Notes under the pieces: model-generated
The model's input: the letters and a program-made list of their open reading frames with translations, nothing else
Databases searched by the model: none
What the model was told of the DNA's origin: nothing
DNA from: Hyaloraphidium curvatum
Taxonomy: Eukaryota > Monoblepharomycota > Hyaloraphidiomycetes > Hyaloraphidiales > Hyaloraphidiaceae
Length of the DNA: 64,000 nt
Direction of reading: 5' to 3'
Assembly: GCA_025558095.1 (NCBI GenBank)
Contig: JAIVFI010000029.1
Location: 496,001 to 560,000, forward strand
In this document: piece after piece, positions 32,527 through 42,675 of the stretch
Layout of the letters: every line of letters begins with the position of its first letter
How positions within the stretch are numbered: position 1 is the first letter of the stretch
Made by a program: the position numbers and the translations under genes

Positions 32527-32842
32527 TACCCGAAGATGGCGGAGCCTGGTCGGCGGGGTGAGAGGGGGAGGGACGGCCGCCCCGGCCCGCGCACGCGCAC
32601 CTCGTCGGGCAGCGACCCGATGCCCCTCTTGCGGACGGCCGACAGCGCGTGCTCCGCGTCCTCCGCGTGATGGGCTTGCCGTCCGCGCACGAGGCGAGGA
32701 CGAGGTCGGCGAGGGCCGCGGGAGGGAGCTGCGCGACGAGGGCAGCGAGGGGGTCCGCCGGGGGCGCGGCGGGCGGCGGGGGGGCGGGTGGAGCGGGGGA
32801 TGACGGTTTTGCAGAGGGCTTTTTCTTCGCGCCGCGGGCCAT

Positions 32843-33206
32843 TTCGATTTCGACGGGGGAGCGTACACAGAGCGGGTCGGAGGGGTGGGGGAGTTGTTTG
32901 AAGTCTCGGCGAAGCAAGGCGCCATGCACCATCCCAACTGCCGGTTTTCAGGCACGTTCGTCGTGAACCCTGATGCTCGCGGATGGCGTCATCGTAGATC
33001 GGCGATGGCCGCCTCCCGGGCGCCCAGGTGGGACTTGACTGCAGGTACGACGAACCTACGAGTGGTCCGGCGTCAATACGGTAACATCGACTCCTTTTCG
33101 CTCTACAAAGATTCCAGAATTATGATTTTCTCCGCTTCCCCGCCGGAAGCACGTATAGATATCTTGCGACGGCATGACACAGACGACGCTCCCCACGCCC
33201 CTTCGT
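32843..33206. other. Intergenic, nothing recognised
   Basis: Separates the start of the F-box-like gene from the stop codon of the modular secreted protein, both on the minus strand. It holds the F-box gene promoter and the 3' region of the secreted gene. No coding signal. Confidence 0.4.
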
Positions 33207-35001
33207 TCAGCGGCAGACCTCCTGGTAGGGAGCGCCGCTGTTGAAAACGTTAGCGGCGCGAGCGCACCAGCTGCCCGATCCGCCGGCCTGGTTCTGGGGG
33301 CATTTGACACCCTGACCGGCGACAGGAGCCTTCCCCGGCGGCTTGATGACGGTGCAGGCTGCGCGAGGATGGATTAGCTCCACCGCACGCGTGCGGAGAG
33401 TGAGTACTTACCGGAATCATAGTACCAGCTGCAAGTGTTGGGGTCGGGACCGCAGCAAGCCACGCCGCCGGTGTCGGTCCTCTTCCCCCAGAAGAAGTCG
33501 CCGCCCGCGTCGGCGCACGAGTTGATGCACAGCCAGCACTCAGACGGCGTCACGGCGCCGCAGTTCTCCTCGGGCAGGGCACCGTCGATGACCTGGTAAG
33601 TGGCCTCGGCGCACCACGACCCGGGGGCGTTCTGCTCCGGGCGCGGGGGGCAGGTGACGCCCTGGCCCGAGACCGGGGGGCGGCCGGGGGGTACGATGAT
33701 GTCGCAGTTGGGGTCGGCGTACTGGCGGTGCGGGCAATGGGCAGATCAGCCACCGCCCCACTTTCGTACGTTGACATGGCTTACCCAGGTGCAGGTCCCC
33801 GAGTCGGGCCCGTCGCACTTGATGACCCTCTCGCGCCAGTCCAGCACCACGACCGAGATGTAGTTCCCGTTGTTGGAGCAGCTCCTGGCGCAGGTCCTCG
33901 TCGTCGGCGGGGGCGGCGGCGGCGGCACGCCGCACTTGGACGGGACGTTGAGGAACTGGTTCTCGAAGACCTCGCGACACCAGCCGGTCCACTTGAGCGG
34001 GTCAGAGCCCTGGAAGTTCTGGCAGTTGACGCCGTTGTCGAAGGTTGGGGGGAGGCCGGGGGGCTTGATGTAGTTGCAGCTGGCGGGACGGCCATCAGCA
34101 AAATTCGAGGACCAAACTGGCAAATCCAACTCACTTGGGGTCCGAGTACCTGTAGGCAATTTCAATGGGTCATGATGCAGTGCCGGAAGTGGGATCAGAC
34201 GAGTAGTAGAGATCAGGATGATCATTGATCAGCGTGATCACGGGCAAGGCGGGCGAAACAGCAGTCAGAAGAGCGTGCACAAGGCCGAAAGCGATCATGC
34301 AGCCACGCACCAGGTGCAGGTGCCGAGCTCGGCGCCCTGGCAGATGACGTTCGGACCGAACGAGGTCTGCTGCGTCCTGACGCCGATGTACGAGCAGCCG
34401 TCACTCGAGGAAGCCACACACTTGCTGCCCCTGGCGAACAGCCCGGGGCATCTTATCACGGACGGGTGAGCCGCGATCCCAATGAGCCCATTTTCGCGGG
34501 GACCCACGTCGCGTCGTTCTCGAGCCTGGCGTTGTTGAGCACGCCCTTGTCGGGGCCCTCCCAGACCCAGCGCGAGTCGTACTTGATGTTGTCGAACGGG
34601 CAGGGGCCGGGGCAGAGCAGGTCCTCAGTGTAGTCGATGCCGGCGCGGGGGACCACGACTGCGGAGCGGAGGTGGCGTCGATCAGCGAGGGTCCGGAGGT
34701 TCGGCCGGCGATGGCGGCCACCGACCTCGGGCGCGGTTGAGGCAGTTCTTCGTTCCATCTCCCATCTGATGTTGTCCGCGGCGTGCGGCATTGCGGCGGT
34801 GATGAGGGGAGCGGAGAACGGGTGGAGCGGCGGAGGATCAGACCGGGAACGGGGGGCGAGGCGGCCAGCCGGACAGGGACAGACCTGGTACTCCTCGATT
34901 CTGATGAGGTTGTAGCCCCACCCGTTGTTGTCGCCCTGGGCGAGCACGGCCGGGACGCCGGCAAGGGCGGCTGCGGCCGCAGCGAGGGCGGCGAGCTTCA
35001 T
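33207..35001 (-). CDS. Secreted protein built of repeated Cys-rich modules
   Basis: Eight exons (35001-34885, 34766-34727, 34658-34508, 34451-34311, 34149-34135, 34079-33785, 33721-33412, 33358-33207) give 406 residues and close exactly. A signal peptide (MKLAALAAAAAALAGVPAVL) is followed by a Cys-rich head (LLCPGPCPFDNIKYDSRWVW, then CPGLFARGSKCV). Three repeats of one module come next: TCTWYSDPNCNYIKPPGLPP, TCTWYADPNCDIIVPPGRPP and TCSWYYDSACTVIKPPGKAP. Each module then has GQGV or NGV, a Cys, and a W-C pair (GSWCAEA, GSWCARA). The second module has an insertion with more cysteines (CWLCINSCADAGGDFFW). Introns sit at or just after the CTW of each module, and one exon is only 15 nt. Extracellular, probably disulfide-rich and carbohydrate- or surface-binding; no known family was recognised. 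Confidence 0.8.
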
Positions 35002-35607
35002 GGTGGCGGAAACGCTGCGGCGGCCGGCGCGAGCGCGCCAGATGGCTCCGGAGAGCGCTCCGGCCACACGTCGCGAAGCTGACTCGTACATTTGAGGTCG
35101 ATGGCGGTCGTGCGGGAGACGAAAGTGTGTCCTCGAAGAGGTCGTGCGTCCCTCAAAGGGAAGCGGTCCCTGAGCGCGATAGCCGATGGCTGGAAGCCGT
35201 CGAAGAAACCCCAAATTGGGTTTAAGCCGCGAATGGGGCCTCGACGCACATCGAACCAGCGGAGAACTGGGTTTTGTAGGAACAGCGCCGACCTCGTGGC
35301 TGTCGGATGCACATCGAAGCGTGCTTCAGCACGTCCGCCGAAGGCCCCCAAGCTACCACCGACATCAAATGATAGCTCCAAAAAAGAGTCCGAGCACGTG
35401 AATCCATATCACATACGAAGCTCCACGTCATCGAGCTGCTCCATTCTGATGTGCTGTGACGGACATCTCGCCATTCCGGACGCTAGACATGCCTCGACAA
35501 AGCTTTCATTCGCCTCGCCCAAACCCACGAGCGACACTGAATCTGAGGTGTACAATCTGCATGCTGGAGGCTCGTCGTTCTCTGCTGTGCTCCCGCGAAG
35601 CCCGGCC
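35002..35607. other. Intergenic, nothing recognised
   Basis: About 600 nt, AT-richer than average, between the start of the modular secreted gene and the stop codon of the DUF1769 gene, both minus strand. Presumably promoter of the former. No coding signal. Confidence 0.4.
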
Positions 35608-37381
35608 TTACGACTTGTGGAGGCTGCTCGACGAAACCGTCCGGTACACCGTGTCCAGGTGCTTCGATTCCTCGTCCACGAGCGCGAATTCTGGCGGGAA
35701 TGATCGAATGAGCAGACGAAGAACAAGTCCGGGCGGAAAGAAACCCACCGATCACGGCAAACACCTTGACCGTGTCCCACCACTTCTTGGCCTTGCCGTC
35801 GTTGCGCTTGGGCGGCAGGTCCTTCTTGTCCGAGCTCCCGCCGCCCGACGTCGTCCGCGAGTGCCCAAGCGACTTGCGCCGGCCGATCGAGGCCATGAAC
35901 TGCATCGTGTTGCCGCGCGCGAGGTTGGGAGGATGCCGGTGGCCGAGCAGGTACAGCGTGAGGGGTTGGCCGTTGATGTACTTGGACATGTCGACCTGAG
36001 AAGACGGAGGAGGTAGATGCCGGGGTCGGGGAGAGGCGGGGGATCGGTCAGGGCCCGCGTTGACGACAGAACGGACCCAAAACCCACCGAGATCCCCAAG
36101 TTGAGATTGTGCGTGTTCAGGTCAACGAAGCTAAAGGCATGACAGGTAATGTGAGCGACAGGGACCCCGCCGGGGGGCACCGGCGGACCCACGGAGCGTA
36201 GATCTCCATGTCGACCACACGGTCCTTCTTGAAGATCACCGAATGCCGGTTCTCCGAGTCCTTCATCCACTTGCGCCGCGCCTTGCTGTCCGACGTCGAG
36301 CATGGCGGCTCCTCGTAGCTGCTGTCGGCAAACAGCAGCCGCGTGTCCTCGACCAGGTCGATGTCCGAGTCCTTCGGGGGGACAATCCACTTGCCCAGCG
36401 TCGGGTGGGGTTCGTAGGTTTCGGCGGGGGTCATGATGCGGGAAGAGGCGGTGGGGTATGTGGGGAGGGTGCGCTGAAGCGGAGGGCCGGGATGGGGCGG
36501 TCGAGCGGCGGCGGCCTCCTTGGCGGCCGAGTCGTCGTGGTCCGGCTCGCCGTCCGCCGACGATGCTCCGGGAGGGGCAGCAGGAGGAGGGGTGACGATG
36601 ATGGCGTTCATCGAAGTTCCCAAGTTGCTGCAGAAGAATGAAGCGTATCAGACTCGAGGTGGAGCACGCCTCCAGAGTCGAAACTTGCCTGAGAACCCAG
36701 GGCACGTTGACCTCTAGATCCGATTGCAGCGAAGGGTCGATGTAATTGGCGGCTCTGAGGCCGAAACGATGAGGAAAAGCGAAAGCATGGCCCGGGAACG
36801 GACGTACTTCAGCATCAGACTGGTGCCGAACGGCGGGCTGATTTTGCGGTCAAACACGCCGCCAAAGAAGATCTCTCCCGCGTCCCAGTCCGCCTAAGAC
36901 AGCGGAAAGATGTGTAAGTTCCGGTTGCAAGAGAGACAGCGGTCGGCCGGCATGTTGGCGAACTGTCCGTCGAAACCAGGCCAACAGAGTTCCACGAGAA
37001 GGCAGCTCGGTCCAGGTCCAGACCCCAAGCAACTCCCCAACCCTTAGATACGACATTCACCTTAAACCTGCCCTGAATGGTGATCGAGAAGCGCCGGTTC
37101 CTCCCAGGCTTCTCGAAGTACGGCGTCGTCTTCTGGCAGCCGGCCTCGTCCTTGCCGATCTCCACGCCAATCTCGGTCGGGCACACGCCAACAAAGTCCT
37201 TGACTCGAACCATGATCCGGCCCTCGAATTGGTCCGAGTTGACGTAGGTGGGCCGGGCGGGGTTGTTCACGAAGGAGGGCAGCAGGTGGTCGGGGTCGGG
37301 GCCGATGGAGACGCGGAGCCGCCGTTCGACGGGCGGCGCCTCATCCTTCGCCTTCTTGCCGCCGAAGCCCAGCCACGACAT
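35608..37381 (-). CDS. DUF1769 / UPF0590 family protein
   Basis: Seven exons (37381-37061, 36893-36808, 36754-36689, 36627-36193, 36130-36088, 35995-35749, 35690-35608) give 426 residues, closing exactly. The family landmarks appear in order: RLRVSIGPDPDHLLPSFVNN, RFSITIQGRFK, WDAGEIFFGGVFDRKISPPF followed by GTSLMLKAANYIDPSLQSDL, then an inserted acidic region, and finally FVDLNTHNLNLGIS and INGQPLTLYLLGHR. These are the conserved blocks of the fungal DUF1769 proteins, whose function is not established. The third intron begins with GC (GCAAGT) instead of GT. The insert between the blocks (about 160 residues, Pro/Ala-rich then DIDLVEDTRLLFADSSY) is larger than I expect for the family. Confidence 0.85.
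36628..36688 (-). other. GC-AG intron in the DUF1769 gene
   Basis: Donor GCAAGT, acceptor CTGCAG, 61 nt. Splicing here joins NVPWVL to SNLGTSMNA in frame; no GT donor nearby does so. Confidence 0.7.
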
Positions 37382-37834
37382 GGCGGCAATAGTTCAGGGG
37401 AGAGGGAGGTTCGGGGCGGGGACCGCGGTGACGGTGCGAGGCGACGGGGCCCGAGCACCGCAGCGGCCGGCCGCTGTTGTCTGCTCGAGCAAGTTCCGCT
37501 CGATATCAAGCCCCGAGGCCGCCTCAGGAAGAACGGCGGCCGCGGGAAGGTCCGGCGCGAGGTGGCGGTGACTCCGGCCGACGCGTTCAAGGCGCGGCGG
37601 GGAGCCCGATTCCCTCCTCGACAACGCCTTCAGCGTCCTCCTTCTTCCTCGAGCAAGCGTCCGTCTGCAACCCTTGCCCCGAAGACGACGGGATGGGGCT
37701 CGTTCCGTCAGGGCTGGTCAGGGCACAAGCGGCAGGCGGCAGGCGGCCAAGGGGCCAAGCATTCGGGTTCCCCAGGCTTTCTATTTCAACACCTCGGTTC
37801 TGATCGAGTCGCCATGCTCGCCCCATTTTCTAGA
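37382..37834. other. Intergenic, nothing recognised
   Basis: About 450 nt between the DUF1769 start codon and the stop codon of the ETF-QO gene, both minus strand. No coding signal. Confidence 0.4.
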
Positions 37835-40416
37835 TCAAGTAAGCTGGTACTTGGGTCCCTCGCCTCCCTGCGGAGTCTGCATCCCAACGTTAGTCAGCGC
37901 CTGGAGCCAGCCCGACACGCGAGAGACCACGAACCGTCCACTGGATGTCCTGGTTGGGATCCTTGATATCGCACGTCTTGCAGTGCACGCAGTTGGAGAA
38001 GTTGACCTGCCACCTCTTGCCGCTAGGGTGCGTCGACTCGGGGTCGTCGACGAACTCGTAAACGCCGGCTGTAGTCACAGGGCGGGCCCATCAACAAGGC
38101 AGCCATCAAGGACCATGGGTGGGCACCTACCAGGGCAGAATCGGCCCTCAGGCCCGCCCCACTTCTCGTAGTTGTCCAGGTGCACCTTGGCATTGGTCTT
38201 CAGGTGCATCACCTGGTCGTCCTCGTGCCCCGTCCCGCTCCGAGACACCGATTCGAGGATGTCGAAGGTCACGACGCCGTCGGGCTTGGGGTAGTCGATC
38301 GGCTTGGCGTCCTTGGCCGGGATGAGCGTCGCGTGGTCCGGCTTGGGGTGCTGGAACGTGAAGGGCACGCGGCCCTTGAGGAAGTACATATCGAGCGCCG
38401 ACCACACGAAGAAACCGTAGAGGCCGAGGGGGTTGTGGAACGAAGGTTTGACGTTGCGCACCGAGTGGAGCTCCTTGTAGAGCCACGAGTCGCGGAACTT
38501 TTCGTCGTAGTTGGAGAGCACCACGGGAAGGGGGACGTCGGTGGGGGTCGACTCCGTCGAGCCGGCGGGGAAGAGGGTCTCGTACGTGGCCTCGGCAGCC
38601 AGCATGCCTGTGAATCGACCGGAAACAATGGTCAGCGGCGCACGCCGCGAACCGTCCGCCTGAGACCCACCGCTCTTCATGGCGTTATGGGTGCCCTTGA
38701 TCTTGGGCATGTTGAGGAATCCAGCCGTGTCGCCGATCAGCGCGCCGCCCGGGAAGTAGAGCTTCGGCAGGCTCTGGAGCCCGCCCTCGACGAGGGCCCT
38801 CGCGCCGTACGAGACCACCTTGCCGCCTTCCAGCATGCTGCGGATCTTGGGGTGCGACTTGAACCTCTGGAACTCCTTGTACGGGCTCATGTAGGGGTTG
38901 GTGTAGTCCAGGCCGACGACGAGGCCGATGGAGCACATGTTGTTCTCAAAGTGGTAGCACCAGGAGCCGCCGTAGGTGTGCGAGTCCAGCGGGTAGCCGG
39001 TGGTGTGCAGGACAAAGCCGAGATCGTGTTTCGCGGGGTCGAGCTCCCAAACCTGCAAATCGCGGACCAGATCAGAGACGACCGAAGACAACTCTACACT
39101 GGCGGCAACTCGCCTCCTTGATCCCGATTCCGTAGGTCTGGAACTTGCCCTCCTCACGCAACCCAAACTTGCGGATCAGCTGCTTGGTCAGGCTGCCGTG
39201 GCAGCCCTCGGCAAAGAGCGTGACCTTGGCGCGGAATTCCATGCCGCGCGCAAAGCTGTCCTTGGGCTTGCCGTCCCGGCCGATGCCAACGTCGTTGGTG
39301 GCCACGCCGATAACCGAACCGTCTTCGCCGTACAGAATCTGGAGCAAAGACATGTGAGCCAACCTGGCCACTCGGTGTGTGCTATAGAGCTCACCTCGCT
39401 GCCGGCGAACCCGGGGAAGACCTCGACGCCCACTTCCTCCGCCTTCTCTCCCAGCCACCGTACCACGTTCCCGAGCGACACAATGTAGTTCTTCCCCGCG
39501 TTGTTGAGGATCGGAGGGTGGGGTAGCGGGATGGCGTGCTTCTGGGTGAGGAACCAGAACTTGTCCTTCTTGACGAGCGTCTTGACGGGCGAGTCCATCT
39601 CGCGCCAGTCGGGAAGGAGCTCGTTCAGGGCGGTAGGCTCGATGACGGCCCCCGAGAGGATGTGGGCGCCTGGGAAATGGTCGGTTTCAGCGAGGCGACG
39701 CGAGAGGGCGCGCGAGCTTGACGCACCGAGCTCCGAGCCCTTCTCCAAGAGGACCACACGGATCTCCTTGCCGTTCTCAAAAGCGAGCTGCTTGAGCTTG
39801 ATGGCAGCGGAAAGGCCAGACTAAACACGGCAATGCGGAATCAGCGTCAGGCTCGTCCATGACCACGCGGCGACCAATCGCCCCGCAGACGGTGGCAGCG
39901 GACATCCATGAAGAAAGTCTAGCAAAAGCCGGCAGATCCAAGCTCCGTTTGTGCCGGTGCAGCCCCCAGCGGCAGGACGCCGGGATCAGATGGTTCGCCG
40001 CGTCCCCGCCCGCGACCCCCCATTTCGAGCCGCCCCACAAGTATCCTGCTGCCTGCCATCTCCAAAGTTCTACTTACCGGGCCGCCTCCGATGATCAGCA
40101 CGTCGACCTCGTCCACGAAGCGCTCCTCGTTCAGTGAGTTACTGGAGTCATCCTCCTCCTCGCCCTCCACGGCCCGCACGGTGGCCGAGGACGAGAAAGA
40201 CGCCGTCTGCGAGAGCGACGGCAGACGCGCCAGCGGCGACACGGCGGGTGCGAGGGCCGTCGGTGCCGGTGCCGGCGCCGCGGAGCAAACGCCGCGCGGC
40301 CGCATCGCCGACGCGAGGAGTGCCACGGCGGAGCGGCGTGCCGGGACCGGGCCGGCAGGCACGACGAGCAATGCACGTCGGCATGCAGCAGCGGAGAGGC
40401 GCATTGGCGCGGCCAT
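37835..40416 (-). CDS. ETFDH: Electron transfer flavoprotein-ubiquinone oxidoreductase, mitochondrial
   Basis: Eight exons (40416-40078, 39820-39727, 39669-39395, 39338-39114, 39052-38671, 38607-38131, 38068-37935, 37876-37835) give 655 residues, somewhat longer than the roughly 600-620 usual for the family because of a long presequence. The N-terminus ([14 protein letters not shown]...) is basic and Ser/Ala-rich, as expected for mitochondrial import. The FAD-binding motif is [20 protein letters not shown], followed by [11 protein letters not shown], the ubiquinone-region segments [12 protein letters not shown] and [15 protein letters not shown], and the C-terminal 4Fe-4S cluster FCPAGVYEF...[13 protein letters not shown]. 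It passes electrons from ETF to ubiquinone in the inner membrane. The intron at 39053-39113 starts with GC. The first intron (257 nt) is unusually long here. Confidence 0.95.
39053..39113 (-). other. GC-AG intron in the ETF-QO gene
   Basis: Donor GCGAGT, acceptor TTGCAG, 61 nt; joins GIKE to VWELDP, a conserved contiguous segment of the family. Confidence 0.75.
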
Positions 40417-40579
40417 GGTGTGGCAGCTGGGAATCCGCAGAACGTCGGCAACTCGGCAAAGAGATCGGTCAAATTCCGCCCCGGCGCCTGACGCACTGCG
40501 CGCCTCAACTCGATTGAGGGTCTCGGACTTCAAGAGCGAATCTTCAATCTAATGCCAGGTGCGTCGTAGCAAACAGGCT

Positions 40580-42168
40580 CTAGAGGACTTCGATGTCGAC
40601 GTGCTTCACCTGTGTAGCGAGCGACAAGCGAGGCGTCAGGGGACTTCACAGTGGGAGCCCGACAAGTACCCACCTCTGGCGCGATATCAAAGACAATCTT
40701 CTCGAGTCTGTCGATCTCCAGTCCGACCTGCTCGAGGATGCCCCGTCCGTGCGCCTCCAGCCACTTGCTCGCGTCCGCCTCTGACTGGAGCCCCTGACCC
40801 TTCATCAGGAAGTCGAAGCTCATCCCCGCGAGCGCCTCGGGCGGCAGATCGGACGCCGCCAGGCGCTCGCGGTAGCGGCGCACCACCTGGGCGCCGTCAA
40901 AGTTGATCTCGGCCTTGAACCGCGCCCAGTTGGACCCCCGCGTGATGGACTTGACGTCGTGCACGCTCAGCACGACGGGGTCCTTCTTGAGCGCCGACAC
41001 GATGGCGTTGAGCTTCTGCGGGTTCATGCTGGTCCCGACTAGGCCGTTGACGTTCTGCCGGATCAGCCTGACGGCGACCCAGGCGAGGATGGCGCCGATG
41101 GCGATCGAACCCGCCGAGTCGTAGAACGGGTTGCCCGTGACGTGCGACAGCCCGATGCAGCTCAGCGCAATGACCACGCCGCCCAGCGCGGCCAGGTCCT
41201 CGTAGAAGACCGCGGTGGTCGTCGGGTCCACGCCCTTGGTGACGTACTCGAGGGGTTTCATGCCCTGTTCCACTGCCTTTTCCTTCACCTCGTTCCAGGC
41301 GGTGTGCAAAGAGTACGAGTCGACGGCAAAGTTGGCCGCCAGCACGCCGATGGCCGTCCCGACGGCTCCGATCGCTTCAGGGTGCATGAGGCCGTGGATC
41401 CCGTGCTGGATCGAGACGCCGCCTGAAGAAAGCGCCGGCGCGTTAGCCAAGCATGTGGGGTCATGTTCGAAAGAGACCGACCGCCAAGGAAAAAGATGCC
41501 CACGCCCGACACCAGCGCCCACGCGAACCTCTCGCTCTGGAACCCGTACGGGTGCAGCGGGTCCGGCGCCTGCATGCTCCGGTAGATCCCGTACGCGAGC
41601 AGGCACTGGTTCAGCGAATCCGCGAGCGAGTGGAGGGCCTCCGAGACCATGGAGCTCGAGCCCGAGGTGTAGGCGGTGTAGGCCTTGACGATGAACATAA
41701 CGAGGTTGCTGTGGGTACATTCGAGGGCAACCGTCAGCGGAGAGCCGACTGCCGTGATTGAATTGCCCACCCTGCCATCGCGATGGCCACGACCTTGAGC
41801 GTCGACTCCATCCCGCTCTTCTGCCCCTGTGCACTCGCCAGACGCGCCTCCTTCTTCCGCATAGACTTCCACTCTCCCAACCAGATCTGGTAGGCCTCCG
41901 GGTCCGTCGGGAGGGGCACGAACTCGGGCTCCACGTTGAGCTTGTCCTTCAGTGTAGGCTGGATGGGCCGCGAAGAGGCCGGCACGGGGGGAGGTAGGGT
42001 GCTGATGGGGAGCGGGGAGTCGGGTGCCGTAGGCGGGGCGCTTGCGCCCGATTGAAGGGGAGAAACGCGGAAGAAGCGAGTCTGGGAGACGCCGGTGGCA
42101 GCTGGGCATGTCGGCCGTCAGAAGGAGACGGAGGGTACTCAGAAGCAGTCACGCACCTCCAGCGACAT
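40580..42168 (-). CDS. SLC30A9: SLC30A9 (ZnT9)-type cation diffusion facilitator, probably mitochondrial
   Basis: Five exons (42168-42157, 42081-41771, 41708-41482, 41422-40674, 40609-40580) give 442 residues, closing exactly. The transporter part has CDF helices: NLVMFIVKAYTAYTSGSSSM with MVSEALHSLADSLNQ carrying the metal-site HxxxD, and GGVVIALSCIGLSHVTGNPF with YDSAGSIAIGA. The ZnT9-specific GGVSIQHGIHGLMHPE motif is kept, and the C-terminal domain ends DRLEKIVFDIAPEVKHVDIEVL-like as in SLC30A9. The short first exon (MSLE) is followed by TRFFRVSPLQSG, giving a basic presequence. SLC30A9 exports zinc from mitochondria. It lies 163 bp upstream of the ETF-QO gene on the same strand, so both neighbours serve mitochondria. 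The start is the least certain part. Confidence 0.88.
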
Positions 42169-42675
42169 CTTTCCGACGAGCCGAGCCGCGAAACGAGGTG
42201 ACGGTGACGGACTCCGGAGAAAACGCGCCTCTCGTGGGCTGAAGCAAGGCCGTTCCCCGCTGCTCCGAGACTGATTCCCGAATCCCGCCAGCCAAGTGCG
42301 CAAAACCTCGCGCGTCCGGTGAAGATGGAGCAAGAACACCATCGGCGCGTCCTCTCGCGGGCTCCGGTCCTCTGGGGCGCGCTGCCGCCGTCAAGGCGGG
42401 CAACGTCAAGCTACGCGCTCCGGGGACGGTGGCCGCCCCATTCCGCGGCAGTGGCGGGCGCGATGGTCCGGCGCTTTCCGAAAGAACGCGATAGGCAGTC
42501 CGGAGAGGCCGGAACAGCCGGATCGACGGCGCCGACATGGCCGGACCCTGATGTTTGGCTCTCGCGGAGGGCGGCCGTTGCCCGCTCCGACGTCTCCTCG
42601 ACTCTGGATCACTGGATTCGCCGAACATCATCTTTTGGCCAACTACCCACGACTTGATCCGGGCAACAAATCTGC
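42169..42675. other. Intergenic, nothing recognised
   Basis: About 500 nt between the stop codon of the F-box-like gene and the start of the zinc transporter, both minus strand. Only compositional ORFs. Confidence 0.4.

Larger units (their letters stand above)
31201..32842 (-). pseudogene. F-box/LRR-like gene with several reading-frame breaks
   Basis: Related to the two genes at 42.7-45.9 kb. The start MARGAKKKPSAK is followed by LAALVAQLPPAALADLVLAS, HALSAVRKRGIGSLPDE (F-box-like start), RDRILALRTCRYFRG, TDRFAWIKPN, and LRR-like strands such as LRELNLVGASFFS, LEELVVHCSVG and LRRLEMHHLPT, ending MELESKQWENFA. Breaks: a one-base loss near 32660-32667 (CGGAG where CGGGAG would fit), a G23 run at 32504-32526, an in-frame TAG at 32374-32376 inside a short tandem duplication, and a one-base loss near 31316-31321. 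Two or three introns are also visible. F-box proteins recruit substrates to SCF ubiquitin ligases through the LRR part. Either a decaying member of the family or a locus damaged by homopolymer errors; the stop codon favours decay. Confidence 0.6.
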
